A stretch of DNA of 64,000 nucleotides from CBDCXE01 sp965223725 [NCBI: Nitrospinota bacterium] (GCA_965223725.1 CBDCXE010000003.1:186001-250000); one strand, 5' to 3'. Numbered from the stretch's first letter, positions 17,082 to 26,478 are shown. Numbers and translations are program-made. The notes: generated by a model not told the origin, from the letters alone.

Positions 17082-18371
17082 ATGGTAACAGCAGCGCCTT
17101 TTAAAGGCATCACCTATAACCCGGACATAATAACAAACCTCAGCGATGTCCTGGCGCCACCCTATGATGTGATATCGCCGACCATGCAGGACCAGTTGCA
17201 CCAACTGCATGATCATAATGTTATCCGGCTTATTCTGGGCAAGACCGGCAGTGAAGATAATGATGAAAACAACCGCTATACCAGGGCGGCGGAATACCTC
17301 GGACAATGGCTTGAAGATGGCTCTTTAACCAGAAGTGACGAGCCTGCCATCTATCTCTATTCGCAGGAATATAACATTGGCGATACAAAATCACACCGGC
17401 TGGGCTTTATCTGCCGCGTCCGGCTGGAGCCGTTTGGCGCCTCTATATACCCGCATGAGCGGACCATGTCCGGGCCAAAGGAGGATCGGCTGAAGCTTAT
17501 GAAAGCGTGCGAAACCAACTTTTCGCAGGTATTTGGCTTGTATGCGGACAAGGAGCTGACCCTCGATACAGTATGGGAAAATGTTATGCGGCAACCAGCC
17601 GACATGTCCGCCACTGTGGAAGGGATCGAACATGAGGTATGGGTTATCTCAAACAAAAACGTCATCAATCAGATAACCAGCTTCTTGACCGATGTTACCG
17701 TCGTTATTGCCGATGGCCATCATCGATATGAAACCGCGCTGAACTATAGCCAGTGGCGCAGGGAGCGGGATAACGAAAACCGAAACGACGCCGATTACGA
17801 TTATGTGATGATGTATTTGTCGAATATCCACTCGCAAGGGTTCACTGTGTTGCCGACCCACCGCATTGTGACCGATAAATGTGAAGCCAACCTCGAAGCG
17901 CTGCTTGAGCGGCTGAAAACCGATTTTGACATAGTGGAACGGCAAGTCACACCAGACATGGCGGGAGAGTTTGAAAAGGAACTAAAGGCGGCGGGGGCGA
18001 ATGCGCCCAGCTTCGGGATGTATCTGGGGAACGGGGCCATGAGCCTTTTGACCATGAAGGGCGAAGTGTTGTCAACTTTGAACAGCACATTGCAGCGGCT
18101 GGATGTGACGATCCTGCAGGAGAGGATATTGGAAAACGCGCTGGGCATTTCCAAGGAGCAGGTGGCCAGCAAATCCGCCGTTTGTTATATGGTGGACGCC
18201 GGCGGCGCCATGGAGCTGGTGGACAACGGTGTGGCGCAGGCGGCCTTTCTGATGAACAATACAGAGGTGGATCAGGTAATGGATGTGGCGACCTCTTGCG
18301 GGGTAATGCCGCAGAAATCGACCTATTTTTATCCGAAACTGATTTCGGGGCTGGTGTTCAATCCGTTGTGA
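17082..18371 (+). CDS. DUF1015 family protein
   Basis: A 429-residue cytoplasmic protein matching the DUF1015 family over its full length: APFKGITYNPD at the start, LAPPYDVISP, DGHHRYETALNY at about residue 208, and a C-terminal VAQAAFLMNNTEVDQVMDVA. The family is widespread but I cannot assign a reaction from sequence. It overlaps the engB start by 4 bases (GTGA), indicating co-translation. Confidence 0.9.
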   Translation: MVTAAPFKGITYNPDIITNLSDVLAPPYDVISPTMQDQLHQLHDHNVIRLILGKTGSEDNDENNRYTRAAEYLGQWLEDGSLTRSDEPAIYLYSQEYNIGDTKSHRLGFICRVRLEPFGASIYPHERTMSGPKEDRLKLMKACETNFSQVFGLYADKELTLDTVWENVMRQPADMSATVEGIEHEVWVISNKNVINQITSFLTDVTVVIADGHHRYETALNYSQWRRERDNENRNDADYDYVMMYLSNIHSQGFTVLPTHRIVTDKCEANLEALLERLKTDFDIVERQVTPDMAGEFEKELKAAGANAPSFGMYLGNGAMSLLTMKGEVLSTLNSTLQRLDVTILQERILENALGISKEQVASKSAVCYMVDAGGAMELVDNGVAQAAFLMNNTEVDQVMDVATSCGVMPQKSTYFYPKLISGLVFNPL

Positions 18372-18967
18372 AAGTCAACTCCGCCACATTTATCAAATCT
18401 GCGGTAAAACCGGAACAATACCCCGATCTGCCCTTACCGGAGATAGCGTTCGCTGGCCGATCAAATGTGGGTAAATCGTCGCTGATCAATTCGCTGACCG
18501 GCCGCAAGGGCCTGGTCAAGGTCAGCAAAACCCCGGGCAAAACCCAGCTGCTGAACTTCTTTTCGATAAACGAAAAGCTGGCCTTTGTGGATATGCCCGG
18601 TTACGGCTTCGCCAACGTGCCGTTACAGGCGAAAAAGAGCTGGGGACGGATGGTGGAGACTTATCTGGAGACCAGCGGCAACCTGCAGGCGGTCGCCATG
18701 TTGCTCGACTGCCGGCGGGATCCTAATGAAGACGACCGGTTGCTGCTATCGTGGCTGGATGAAATGGAGATCCCGCTGATCCTGGTCTTCACGAAGATCG
18801 ACAAGATCCCGAAAACCCGCAGGGCGAAGCGGATCAGATCTGTCATGTCGAATATTAACGATATCGTTGATAGCGATGTGCGCGCTGTCTGCTATTCTGC
18901 CCACACTGGCGAAGGCAAACGAGAGCTGTGGACGGCGATAACCGAGAGCGCCGGCTTGAAAAGATGA
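18368..18967 (+). CDS. engB: Ribosome biogenesis GTPase EngB/YsxC/YihA
   Basis: A 199-residue GTPase required for large ribosomal subunit assembly. The motifs are G1 GRSNVGKSSLIN, G2 TPGKTQ, G3 DMPGYG, G4 TKIDK and G5 SAHTGEG. The frame is open further upstream inside the DUF1015 gene; the GTG at 18368 overlaps that gene's stop and gives the usual family length, so it was selected. It converges with the amidotransferase gene 3 bases downstream. Confidence 0.95.
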   Translation: MKVNSATFIKSAVKPEQYPDLPLPEIAFAGRSNVGKSSLINSLTGRKGLVKVSKTPGKTQLLNFFSINEKLAFVDMPGYGFANVPLQAKKSWGRMVETYLETSGNLQAVAMLLDCRRDPNEDDRLLLSWLDEMEIPLILVFTKIDKIPKTRRAKRIRSVMSNINDIVDSDVRAVCYSAHTGEGKRELWTAITESAGLKR

Positions 18968-18970
18968 ATA

Positions 18971-19774
18971 TCACCCCGGACGTGAGAGCATGAATCTGCG
19001 GCAACGCCGAACGAACATTTTAAACATGGCGCCGCTGGCGCTATTGTCATTGAGCTGCTCCGGGTGCCACTGCACACCTAATATGAACCGCCCGCTGTCC
19101 ACGCCCTCCACCGCCTCTATCACACCGTCCGGCGCCACAGCGCAAACTGTTAATCCTTTGCCGATATCCTTGATCGCCTGATGGTGTGTAGAGTTGACAT
19201 CCAGCGATGTCGATTTCACAGCTTTTGCCAGAACAGAGCCACGGACCAGATCAACCGGATGGCTGGATTCGCTTGCCGGCAGCGGCTTCTGCTCATGTTG
19301 TAAGCAGTTATCCATCTGGGTGTTCAGGTCTTGATACAGTGACCCTTTGAAGGCGATGTTGATCGCCTGGAGCCCGCCGCAAATACCGAATATCGGGATG
19401 CCCCGGTCCACCGCTTTTTTGATCAGGTATATCTCCGAGTCGGTTCTGTCTGGCTTGATTTCATCGATTCTGAATAAAGGCTCTTCGCCGTACAGCCGCG
19501 GGTCTATATCGAAATATCCGCCGGTGACCAGAAGCCCGTCCACTATAGCGAGGTATGAGTCATTCCTGCGGGCAGGGACCAGGGCCGGGAGGATCAGCGG
19601 GGCGGCGCCAGCTTCGGAGACAGCTTCCACATAACGTCTTTTCATGGAAAAGAGAGGGTCATCGCTTTCATCAATATCAGCGGTCAACCCAATAAGCGGT
19701 CGTTTACCAGTACCCATCATGATAAAATAGCTGACAGCGGCAAGCTGGTCAAACAGCTTTTGCAAATTAATCAT
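18971..19774 (-). CDS. Class I glutamine amidotransferase-like hydrolase (gamma-glutamyl-GABA hydrolase family)
   Basis: A protein of up to 267 residues of the peptidase C26 family (PuuD-like). The nucleophile cysteine lies in FGICGGLQAINIAFKGSLYQDL, and the histidine/glutamate pair in GVQWHPEQ. The core begins RPLIGLTADIDES, so the actual start may be the ATG near 19720 rather than 19774; neither has a clear ribosome site. It probably cleaves gamma-glutamyl amides. It is convergent with engB. Confidence 0.85.
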   Translation of the reverse strand: MINLQKLFDQLAAVSYFIMMGTGKRPLIGLTADIDESDDPLFSMKRRYVEAVSEAGAAPLILPALVPARRNDSYLAIVDGLLVTGGYFDIDPRLYGEEPLFRIDEIKPDRTDSEIYLIKKAVDRGIPIFGICGGLQAINIAFKGSLYQDLNTQMDNCLQHEQKPLPASESSHPVDLVRGSVLAKAVKSTSLDVNSTHHQAIKDIGKGLTVCAVAPDGVIEAVEGVDSGRFILGVQWHPEQLNDNSASGAMFKMFVRRCRRFMLSRPG

Positions 19775-19897
19775 GGGTTAGTATAAATGCGTTTGAATTT
19801 TTGGATGCCCAGGTCATAGCTGCGGATCTATTTTGTAAGCGCGCGTTTTGAGGGAGCTGAACAGTTGAATCGGTATAAGTGATTGGAAAGAAAACGA

Positions 19898-19926
19898 TTG
19901 ACAACTCAATAAATATTGAATTATAC
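19898..19926 (+). promoter_or_regulatory. Strong predicted sigma-70 promoter for the MglA/roadblock operon
   Basis: TTGACA at 19898-19903 and TTATAC at 19921-19926 have 17-base spacing. This is the best promoter match seen near this operon. It would give a 5' leader of about 120 nt before the gene at 20051. The rest of the 276-base gap is AT-rich and has no gene. Confidence 0.6.
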
Positions 19927-20050
19927 TTATAGCAACCAAGCCGGAAATTTAGCCGCACAATGCAGATCTTAGTGGTGGGGAATCCGTTTTAGTCAAATTG
20001 AGAGGAAAGTTGGTCAACCTTGGTTGTATTGGGTATAGTTCCATAATTAA

Positions 20051-21112
20051 ATGAATAAAACAGTATCGACAGGACAGAAACCGACTCCAGAAGTGGAGTC
20101 GTACAAGAAAGTTGCCAGAGATTTACTGAAATTAAGCGAGTTTTCTTTAGCGCTGGGTGTATGTAACCAAGGTTTGAATAAAAACCCTGATAGTAGCGCG
20201 ATGTTTATTACCAAGTCAGAAGTTTTCATCGCCCAATACAAAGGCGAAAGCAACCCGGACTTGCTGAAAAAAGCTTTATCAAACCTGAATAATGCCATAA
20301 AGCTGGACCCGAACAACTATATAGCCAAAATCCTTGCCAGTCAGATATACCTTAAGGGCAGCGCATTCAGCAAGGCCACAACCTTGTTGGAAAGTATTTT
20401 GAGCGCGTTTCCCAACGACGCCCGGGCATTGGCGTTGATGGACGCGGTCACCGCCAAAATGGCCAAACAGGTGACGCAGACTGCCAAGGTTCAGGACGTG
20501 GAAAAAAAGGCCAGGGCGGAAGCGAAGCCGTCTGCGGCGCCAGCGTCCGACATCATGCAAGGCATGTCCGCCGCCGCCGACAGGGGCGAAAGGGCCAAGC
20601 CGACTGATCCAGAGGTCGTCGAGGATGAAGTGATAATTGCCAGCGACGCCGAACGCCCGGTCGAGGTTCCGGGTGGACTGGTGGAGACCAGCCCGGGTGA
20701 CACCGGTTGGTTTACCGATGACCAGGAGGTCATATTAATCGGTGATGACAAGGACGACACCAAGCATATTGAAATACTGAAATCCAATTTCACCATGTTC
20801 AGCCGGCTGGATGGTCTGAGCGCGATTTTCCTTGTCAGCGAAAATGGAGAGCCGCTGAAGATCATAAACAAATCCAAAATCGATGAAAAAGTTTTGCCGT
20901 CGCTGATATCAGACCTGTACAGGGCTTCGTTTGTGGGTGTTCAGAAAACACGCTTCGGCAGTTTTCAACGGGGTAAGCTGGTGACACCTTTGGGCACCAT
21001 ATTCATTGCCAATGCGTTCTATGCGATTCTGGCGCTGGTGGTGAAGAATGACGCCAACTTCAAAACTGTCAACGCCCGGATAAACAGATATCTCGAAGAG
21101 GTGTCACGATGA
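20051..21112 (+). CDS. TPR protein with roadblock/LC7-like C-terminus
   Basis: A 353-residue cytoplasmic protein. Residues about 15-140 contain TPR-like helices (SEFSLALGVCNQGLNKNPDSS, LNNAIKLDPNNYIAKILASQIYL, LLESILSAFPNDARAL). An acidic, low-complexity linker follows at about 150-245. The C-terminal 110 residues (RLDGLSAIFLVSENGEPLKII ... VVKNDANFKTVNARINRYL) look like a roadblock/LC7 fold, the partner type of MglA GTPases. It overlaps the next roadblock gene by 4 bases. I infer a scaffold for the GTPase encoded two genes downstream. Confidence 0.7.
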   Translation: MNKTVSTGQKPTPEVESYKKVARDLLKLSEFSLALGVCNQGLNKNPDSSAMFITKSEVFIAQYKGESNPDLLKKALSNLNNAIKLDPNNYIAKILASQIYLKGSAFSKATTLLESILSAFPNDARALALMDAVTAKMAKQVTQTAKVQDVEKKARAEAKPSAAPASDIMQGMSAAADRGERAKPTDPEVVEDEVIIASDAERPVEVPGGLVETSPGDTGWFTDDQEVILIGDDKDDTKHIEILKSNFTMFSRLDGLSAIFLVSENGEPLKIINKSKIDEKVLPSLISDLYRASFVGVQKTRFGSFQRGKLVTPLGTIFIANAFYAILALVVKNDANFKTVNARINRYLEEVSR

Positions 21113-21471
21113 ACGCGCTTAAATCCGCGCTGAATATTTTACGTAATGATCATCACGTGCGAGACAGCCTGGTTGTCACGAAGGACGGTATGATAATAGA
21201 GTCGAGTTTGGATGATATACGCAGGGCGGAGAAGTTAAGCGCTTATTCGTCGCAGATTGCGCTAACAATCAAGGCATCTATGAAAGATTTGGGGTTTGAT
21301 AATTTTATCCGGTATGTAATAAGCTCCAACGAGGGCAAGATATATATTGTCGACCTGGGCCAATCGCTGCTGGTCACGCTGACCGACCTGGATATTGATT
21401 CTGAAAGAATAAATGTGGCGCTATTTCAAGCGGCGAACCTCATTAAAAAATCGGGCAGACTGGATATATAG
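21109..21471 (+). CDS. Roadblock/LC7 domain protein
   Basis: A 120-residue single-domain protein of the roadblock/LC7 (MglB-like) family. The landmarks are the opening helix, the strand DSLVVTKDGMIIESSLDD and the later strand GKIYIVDLGQSLLVTLTD. Such proteins act as GTPase-activating or scaffolding partners of MglA. Its stop is 20 bases before the MglA-like gene. Confidence 0.82.
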   Translation: MNALKSALNILRNDHHVRDSLVVTKDGMIIESSLDDIRRAEKLSAYSSQIALTIKASMKDLGFDNFIRYVISSNEGKIYIVDLGQSLLVTLTDLDIDSERINVALFQAANLIKKSGRLDI

Positions 21472-21491
21472 GGTGTAAATAAAATATAACC

Positions 21492-22721
21492 ATGCAAATA
21501 AACTATGCAAAGCAGGAGGTGTCTTGCAAGATCGTCTATTATGGGCCGGGGATGAGCGGCAAGACAACCAACCTGGAGATAATACACCAAAAGGTTCCTG
21601 AAGATAACAAAGGGCAAATGACATCTATCGCCACAGAAGGCGATCGCACCCTGTTTTTCGATTTTCTGCCTTTGGACCTGGGCAACGTGAGGGGTATGAC
21701 GACCAAGTTCCAGCTTTATACCGTGCCGGGGCAGGTCTACTACGCTTCCACAAGGAAGTTGGTGTTGCAAGGCGCCGATGGCGTTATATTTGTCGCCGAC
21801 TCTCAGGCGGACAAGCTGGCCGAGAATATCGAGTCGTTTGAAGATCTTAAGGAGAACCTGAGTGAATCGAGGATCGATATTGAGGAAATACCGTTTGTGA
21901 TGCAGTGGAACAAGCGTGACCTTCCGGGCGCCATGCCGATAGAAGAGCTGGAAGAAAAAGTAAACCTGATCAACGCGCCGTCCGTATCGGCGGTGGCGGC
22001 GACTGGTGAGGGAGTGCTGGAGACATTGAAAATGATAGCGTCCCTGGTATTGGAGAGGCTCAATAGCAGTGATAAAGCAGAACAACCCGCCGCCAAGCCG
22101 GCGCCAGCGCAAGCGCCCAAAAAAACGGATCATGGCGCCGATGAGTATATCGCCAAGGTCAACAACGATTCGATCTCGAAGGCGTATTTCAACCAGTATT
22201 GTCAGGTTCAGTACAGGCTGGGTGTTAAAAACGATGCAGTGAGTGATTTTAAAAAGTTTACACTGGAAGAGAAAAAGAGACTGCTCGATTCCTTGATCAA
22301 CTATGTCCTGCTGCTACAAGACGCTAAAAGCCGTGGTTTAAAAGCGGACAGGAGTGAGGTGTCTGCCCAGTTAAGTTCGTTCAGTAATAAGTTTCGCGCC
22401 AGGGAAGAGCTCGATAAATTCCTGGAAACGCGTAACCTCACCATGGACAATCTGCGCAATGAGGCCATTAAAAACATCATCATCGGAAAAATCATCCATG
22501 ATGTTATTCCCGATGTACAGCAGAGGGTTCGAATATCAGAAAATGAGATGCGCGATCACTATAATGAAAACAAGAATAAATACGGTGATAAGCCGTTGGA
22601 TCAGGTGAAAAGGGATGTAGCTTCCTATTTAAAGGCCATCAAAAAACGCGCTTTACTCAACGAGTTTTACAGTAAACTACGATCCCGGGCCTCTATTGAA
22701 GTGAGGGAAGATAAATTATAA
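21492..22721 (+). CDS. MglA-type small GTPase fused to a SurA-N-like domain
   Basis: A 409-residue fusion. Residues 1-195 are an MglA-type GTPase: P-loop GPGMSGKTT (18-26), the glycine-rich switch II TVPGQ (77-81) and the base-recognition NKRD (140-143). The region EGDRTLFFDFLPLDLG is also typical of MglA. An alanine/proline/lysine linker (about 198-217) leads to a C-terminal half resembling the N-terminal helical domain of SurA/PpiD-type chaperones: YIAKVNNDSISKAYFNQY, LLDSLINYVLLLQDAKSRGL, FLETRNLTMDNLRNEAIKNI and ISENEMRDHYNENKNKYG. No signal peptide is present, so the chaperone-like part is cytoplasmic. MglA alone is about 195 residues. Confidence 0.8.
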   Translation: MQINYAKQEVSCKIVYYGPGMSGKTTNLEIIHQKVPEDNKGQMTSIATEGDRTLFFDFLPLDLGNVRGMTTKFQLYTVPGQVYYASTRKLVLQGADGVIFVADSQADKLAENIESFEDLKENLSESRIDIEEIPFVMQWNKRDLPGAMPIEELEEKVNLINAPSVSAVAATGEGVLETLKMIASLVLERLNSSDKAEQPAAKPAPAQAPKKTDHGADEYIAKVNNDSISKAYFNQYCQVQYRLGVKNDAVSDFKKFTLEEKKRLLDSLINYVLLLQDAKSRGLKADRSEVSAQLSSFSNKFRAREELDKFLETRNLTMDNLRNEAIKNIIIGKIIHDVIPDVQQRVRISENEMRDHYNENKNKYGDKPLDQVKRDVASYLKAIKKRALLNEFYSKLRSRASIEVREDKL

Positions 22722-22739
22722 CAGTTTTGAGGTGAGCCG

Positions 22740-23240
22740 ATGAAAGATAACAAACTGCGGGACCAACGGCTTGTGTATTACAAAGAGGATCTCGACCAGA
22801 TTGATAAGCTAGTTTCAGAGTTTCTTAAACTATCCAATGCAAGATGTCTTTTTCTTATAGACAAGGAAGGGCACTCCATCACCAGCTCTGGCTCCACCCA
22901 GGAGATAGACCCGGAGACTATTTCCGCCCTTGTGGCTGGCTCCTTCGCCGCCACCAAAGAGTTGGCCAGAACATTGGGCGAGAGTGAATTTTCCGTCATG
23001 TTTCATCAAGGCAAGACTGATAATATCCATGTGTCACTGATCGGGGACAGGGCCATAACCGCCATAGTATTCGACGAGAAAACCACTGTTGGCATGATAA
23101 ATCTGTATTCGAAGGAGCTGACCAGCAAACTGGAAAAAATATTTGATATAGCGTCACGACGGGTAGCCCAACAAAGCGTGATAGAAACCAATTATTCAGA
23201 GTCTGTAAAAGATAAACTGGACGATATGTTTAAAGACTGA
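22740..23240 (+). CDS. Roadblock/LC7 protein, MglB-like
   Basis: A 166-residue protein of the roadblock/LC7 family with the strand CLFLIDKEGHSITSSGST, the central helix SALVAGSFAATKELARTLGE, and DNIHVSLIGDRAITAIVFDEKTTVG. A C-terminal helix (SVKDKLDDMFKD) extends it, as in MglB. GAGGTGAG lies just before the ATG, and the gap after the GTPase gene is 18 bases. It is the best candidate GTPase-activating protein for the MglA fusion. Confidence 0.85.
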   Translation: MKDNKLRDQRLVYYKEDLDQIDKLVSEFLKLSNARCLFLIDKEGHSITSSGSTQEIDPETISALVAGSFAATKELARTLGESEFSVMFHQGKTDNIHVSLIGDRAITAIVFDEKTTVGMINLYSKELTSKLEKIFDIASRRVAQQSVIETNYSESVKDKLDDMFKD

Positions 23241-23283
23241 GCCATTTCACTAGGCTGAATAAAGCTTCGTCTTGCAAAGGCAT

Positions 23284-25191
23284 ATGAAAAAAACAAGCTG
23301 GATGGTATGTTGCCTGATAATCGCGCTTTTTTATATTTCAAATGAAGGCGCTTTTGCCTATGGCGCGGATGAGCAGGGGACCTATCTGCCGTTAAACCGT
23401 TTTAATGAAGGCTCCCTTGTTTCCCACAGCGAGCTGTCGGACGCCCTTTGGTCCTGGAAAGAATCGATAGACTCCGCCGATCGTGTGGAAGCGCTGGAGG
23501 CCACCAGCAGGGTCCAGAGCTCCGTCGATCATTTTGGGCCACGCAATTTTATATCCCTCGCCGATTTTTTTATTTCTGCAGGCAGAACAGCCATAAAGAA
23601 TAATAACTATGAAGGCGCCGTTCTGGCCGGTAAAAACGCCGCCATGTTCGCGCCAGATTATCCTGCGGCAAACTTTTTTCTGGCTGACGCTTTGTTTAAA
23701 CAAGACAAGTTAAATATCAGCAGCGTAGTTTATTCCATGGTGGCGGGAATAAAATCGAAGTTAACAAATCGTTTGGAGCGCAACAGGCTGGTCTCATTCC
23801 ATATGCTATATTTTCTGTTGTCTTTAGCCGTGGCGTTTGTCGCGTGTTTCCTGGTTATGCTCTATACCAACATTCACACATTGTTTGCCGATATAGCGCT
23901 CCGTTTGCCGTTCAAGCCGGGTCGGTACGTCAAGCTCGCTATTATAGCCTTGTTAATTATTTTGCCCTTCGCCCTAGGTGGTTGTTTGTTGTTCGCCATG
24001 GCTCTGCCATTGCTGACCTGGCCATACCTGCGGCCAGCGGGCCGGATGATTGTTCTGCTGTTCGCTATATTTATTCTGATCGTTCCACCAAGTTTCAAAC
24101 TGTTGGCCACAGCCGAAGTGATACAGAAAGAAGATACTTACAAGACGCTGTTATCGCTGACTGATCAAACGTGGGACCATGAGATGATCGCGGCGCTGGA
24201 ACGGGAATACGACAGCCACCCTGATAACGATCTGACCACATTTGCATTGGGTAATTTATATCATCTGGCCGGCATGGATGAAAAAGCCATCGCCGTGTAT
24301 GACGCGTTGCTGGCCATGGACCCAGGGAACGTACAGGTTATGGTGAACAAGGCGAATATATACTTCGAACTGAAAGATTATGAAAGCGCCAGAAAGCTTT
24401 ATAACGAAGCGCTGGTGGTGGACCCAAAGTCTGTGGAAGCGCACTATAACCTGGCAAATACTTACACTGCGCTGTTTCGCACCAAGGATTCCGACATTGC
24501 ATACCAGAAAGCTCGCAGTATTAATCCGGAAAAAACCGACAGTTTCAGGGTCGCCCTTGAAAGTAATCCGGATAAAAAAGTATTTGGCTTTCCAATCACG
24601 AAAAAACATTTGAAACAATACAGAAAAACCATGAGCCCGAAAGTTGAATCGTTGGCTTCGGCGTTCTGGGTAACTTATTTTGGCGCCACATCGCGCAATG
24701 CTTACTACTTGCTGGCGGTGTTGTTTTTATTGGTTGTCTGCCTGCTCTATTTAGTGTGGCATCGTGTTATCGCCCACCAGACCTGCTCTTCATGCGGCAA
24801 GCCGTTTCTTCCCCCTATCCATGTCAAATCACCAGACCCTAGGTGTAACCAGTGTGTGGCGACACAAAGCACAAAAAAAGTTGTGTCGACAGCTAAAAAA
24901 GAGAGCAAGCGCAAGAAGATAAGGATATATCAATCACGCCGCGCTACCATCGCCAGGATCATGGACAGGGTATTGCCCGGCATGGGGCGGACCTTTTTTC
25001 AACCTACGATCACAGGGTTTGTATTAACATTTGTCACATTCTGGCTCCTGATCTATGTGGGTGTATACCTGTATGACGCCGCAGTTTTGCAATTGGGCGT
25101 TTTGGCAAGTTACTGGAAGCTTTCTATTATCGTGGTGGCGGCGCTTTACTGGCTGAGTATGAACACATTTCTTAAACGGGAATTTTATTGA
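23284..25191 (+). CDS. TPR membrane protein with zinc-ribbon-like segment
   Basis: A 635-residue membrane protein of unknown function. Features in order: a signal peptide or anchor (residues 1-24), a periplasmic helical region, a membrane segment pair at about 180-270, a TPR domain at about 310-420 (TFALGNLYHLAGMDEKAIAVYDALLAMDP), another membrane segment at about 480-500, a CSSCGKP...CNQC zinc-ribbon-like motif, and two C-terminal membrane segments. The ATG at 23284 was chosen over an upstream TTG because it starts a clean signal sequence. The next gene begins one base after its stop. Confidence 0.7.
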   Translation: MKKTSWMVCCLIIALFYISNEGAFAYGADEQGTYLPLNRFNEGSLVSHSELSDALWSWKESIDSADRVEALEATSRVQSSVDHFGPRNFISLADFFISAGRTAIKNNNYEGAVLAGKNAAMFAPDYPAANFFLADALFKQDKLNISSVVYSMVAGIKSKLTNRLERNRLVSFHMLYFLLSLAVAFVACFLVMLYTNIHTLFADIALRLPFKPGRYVKLAIIALLIILPFALGGCLLFAMALPLLTWPYLRPAGRMIVLLFAIFILIVPPSFKLLATAEVIQKEDTYKTLLSLTDQTWDHEMIAALEREYDSHPDNDLTTFALGNLYHLAGMDEKAIAVYDALLAMDPGNVQVMVNKANIYFELKDYESARKLYNEALVVDPKSVEAHYNLANTYTALFRTKDSDIAYQKARSINPEKTDSFRVALESNPDKKVFGFPITKKHLKQYRKTMSPKVESLASAFWVTYFGATSRNAYYLLAVLFLLVVCLLYLVWHRVIAHQTCSSCGKPFLPPIHVKSPDPRCNQCVATQSTKKVVSTAKKESKRKKIRIYQSRRATIARIMDRVLPGMGRTFFQPTITGFVLTFVTFWLLIYVGVYLYDAAVLQLGVLASYWKLSIIVVAALYWLSMNTFLKREFY

Positions 25192-25192
25192 T

Positions 25193-26392
25193 ATGGCCCT
25201 TAGAGGAAGCCTGGACGATTTTAATATCGTAAACATCCTGCAGATGATAAAGCTGGAGAACAAAACCGGCAAGCTGTCCCTGAACGAACTGGATGACCAG
25301 GTGAACATTACCTTCGATGATGGCAAAATAGTCTATGCGGAGGGCACAATCGAAAGTGATGAGAAACGTCTTCAATCAACACTGCTCAGCAACTATATGA
25401 TCCGGCCCGAAGACTGGAAAGCGATTGAAACAGAACATGAAAACAGGCTCACGTCTTACTGGGATATCCTTCCGAGATATGTGAACCATCAGGCGCTTTC
25501 GGAGCTGATCAGCCGCCAGGTGGTCGATAACGTTTACTATGCGTTGAGATGGTCCAAAGGGACATACGAATTCACGCCAATGAAAAGCGTCACGTACAAC
25601 AAAAGCACAATGCCCCACCGGGATGTGGATGGGATGCTGATGGATGGTGTTCATGTGGCCGACTTATGGGTCAAGACCAGCGCTTATATGCCCCCCATGG
25701 GCACTTACGTTGAAAAAAATATCATGGGCGAAGTGGAAGCTGGTGGAGCCCTGGATAATACAGATAGCGCGGAGAGCAGGGAGGATTTCATAGGATCGCT
25801 GGAGCATGAGATCCTGACAGCCCGCGGCGTCTCCCTTACCGATCAGGAAACAAAAGTCCTCGCTGTACTGGTTGAAAGCAAGACGATAGATGGTATTTTA
25901 AATTCCGCCCGTCAAAATAAATATGACTCATTACAGGCGTGCCAGTCGTTACTAAAGGCCGGGATCATTAAAGAGGTGAGACCAGGTGATCAAACCGCAG
26001 CCAGGAAAGGCAACAGTAAATATTCAATAGGTGGGCTGGCCACGGTCCTGATTATAGCGGCGGTGGTAGTGGCGGGGGTGATCTACCAGCTGATAGCATG
26101 GCCCGACGGGCGGGCGGCCAGCGATAGCGGCTCTACAAAAGTTATGATTCATAACTCTGAGAAAGGGCTGAAAAAAATAGAGCATGCAATTAAAATATAT
26201 ATTGCATTGAGCAGGGAATACCCCGACGATTTAAATAACCTGGTAAACTCTGGAGTATTGCAAAGCTCTGATATAGTGGATCCATGGGGCAGGGATTATG
26301 AACTGGTCATTACAGAAGATCGTTTTTCACTTTTTTCCCATGGTCCGGATGATATGACAACATCTGATAATATATATCTGCCTGCTAATTAA
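25193..26392 (+). CDS. PATAN (DUF4388) - transmembrane - GspG-like C-terminal fusion
   Basis: A 399-residue protein. The N-terminal 110 residues match the PATAN/DUF4388 domain (MALRGSLDDFNIVNILQMI, KTGKLSLNE, GKIVYAEG), found in regulators of surface motility and signalling. A transmembrane helix lies at about 279-302. The exported C-terminus (about 325-395) resembles the C-terminal domain of the type II secretion pseudopilin GspG: YPDDLNNLV, then the DPWG element, then SHGPDDMTTSDNI. There is no prepilin peptidase site. It ends the six-gene operon. Confidence 0.75.
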   Translation: MALRGSLDDFNIVNILQMIKLENKTGKLSLNELDDQVNITFDDGKIVYAEGTIESDEKRLQSTLLSNYMIRPEDWKAIETEHENRLTSYWDILPRYVNHQALSELISRQVVDNVYYALRWSKGTYEFTPMKSVTYNKSTMPHRDVDGMLMDGVHVADLWVKTSAYMPPMGTYVEKNIMGEVEAGGALDNTDSAESREDFIGSLEHEILTARGVSLTDQETKVLAVLVESKTIDGILNSARQNKYDSLQACQSLLKAGIIKEVRPGDQTAARKGNSKYSIGGLATVLIIAAVVVAGVIYQLIAWPDGRAASDSGSTKVMIHNSEKGLKKIEHAIKIYIALSREYPDDLNNLVNSGVLQSSDIVDPWGRDYELVITEDRFSLFSHGPDDMTTSDNIYLPAN

Positions 26393-26478
26393 AATAATTA
26401 AACCACGATTTTATTTATTGAATTTATTATATACAGCCTGGCCAAATATCAGGCGGTTTCATTACTAAGGGGATGAAG

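Noticed and set aside
18182-18367. Upstream extension of the engB frame
   Set aside because: The open frame continues into the DUF1015 gene, but the GTG at 18368 gives the normal EngB length and a coupled overlap, so the extension is not used.
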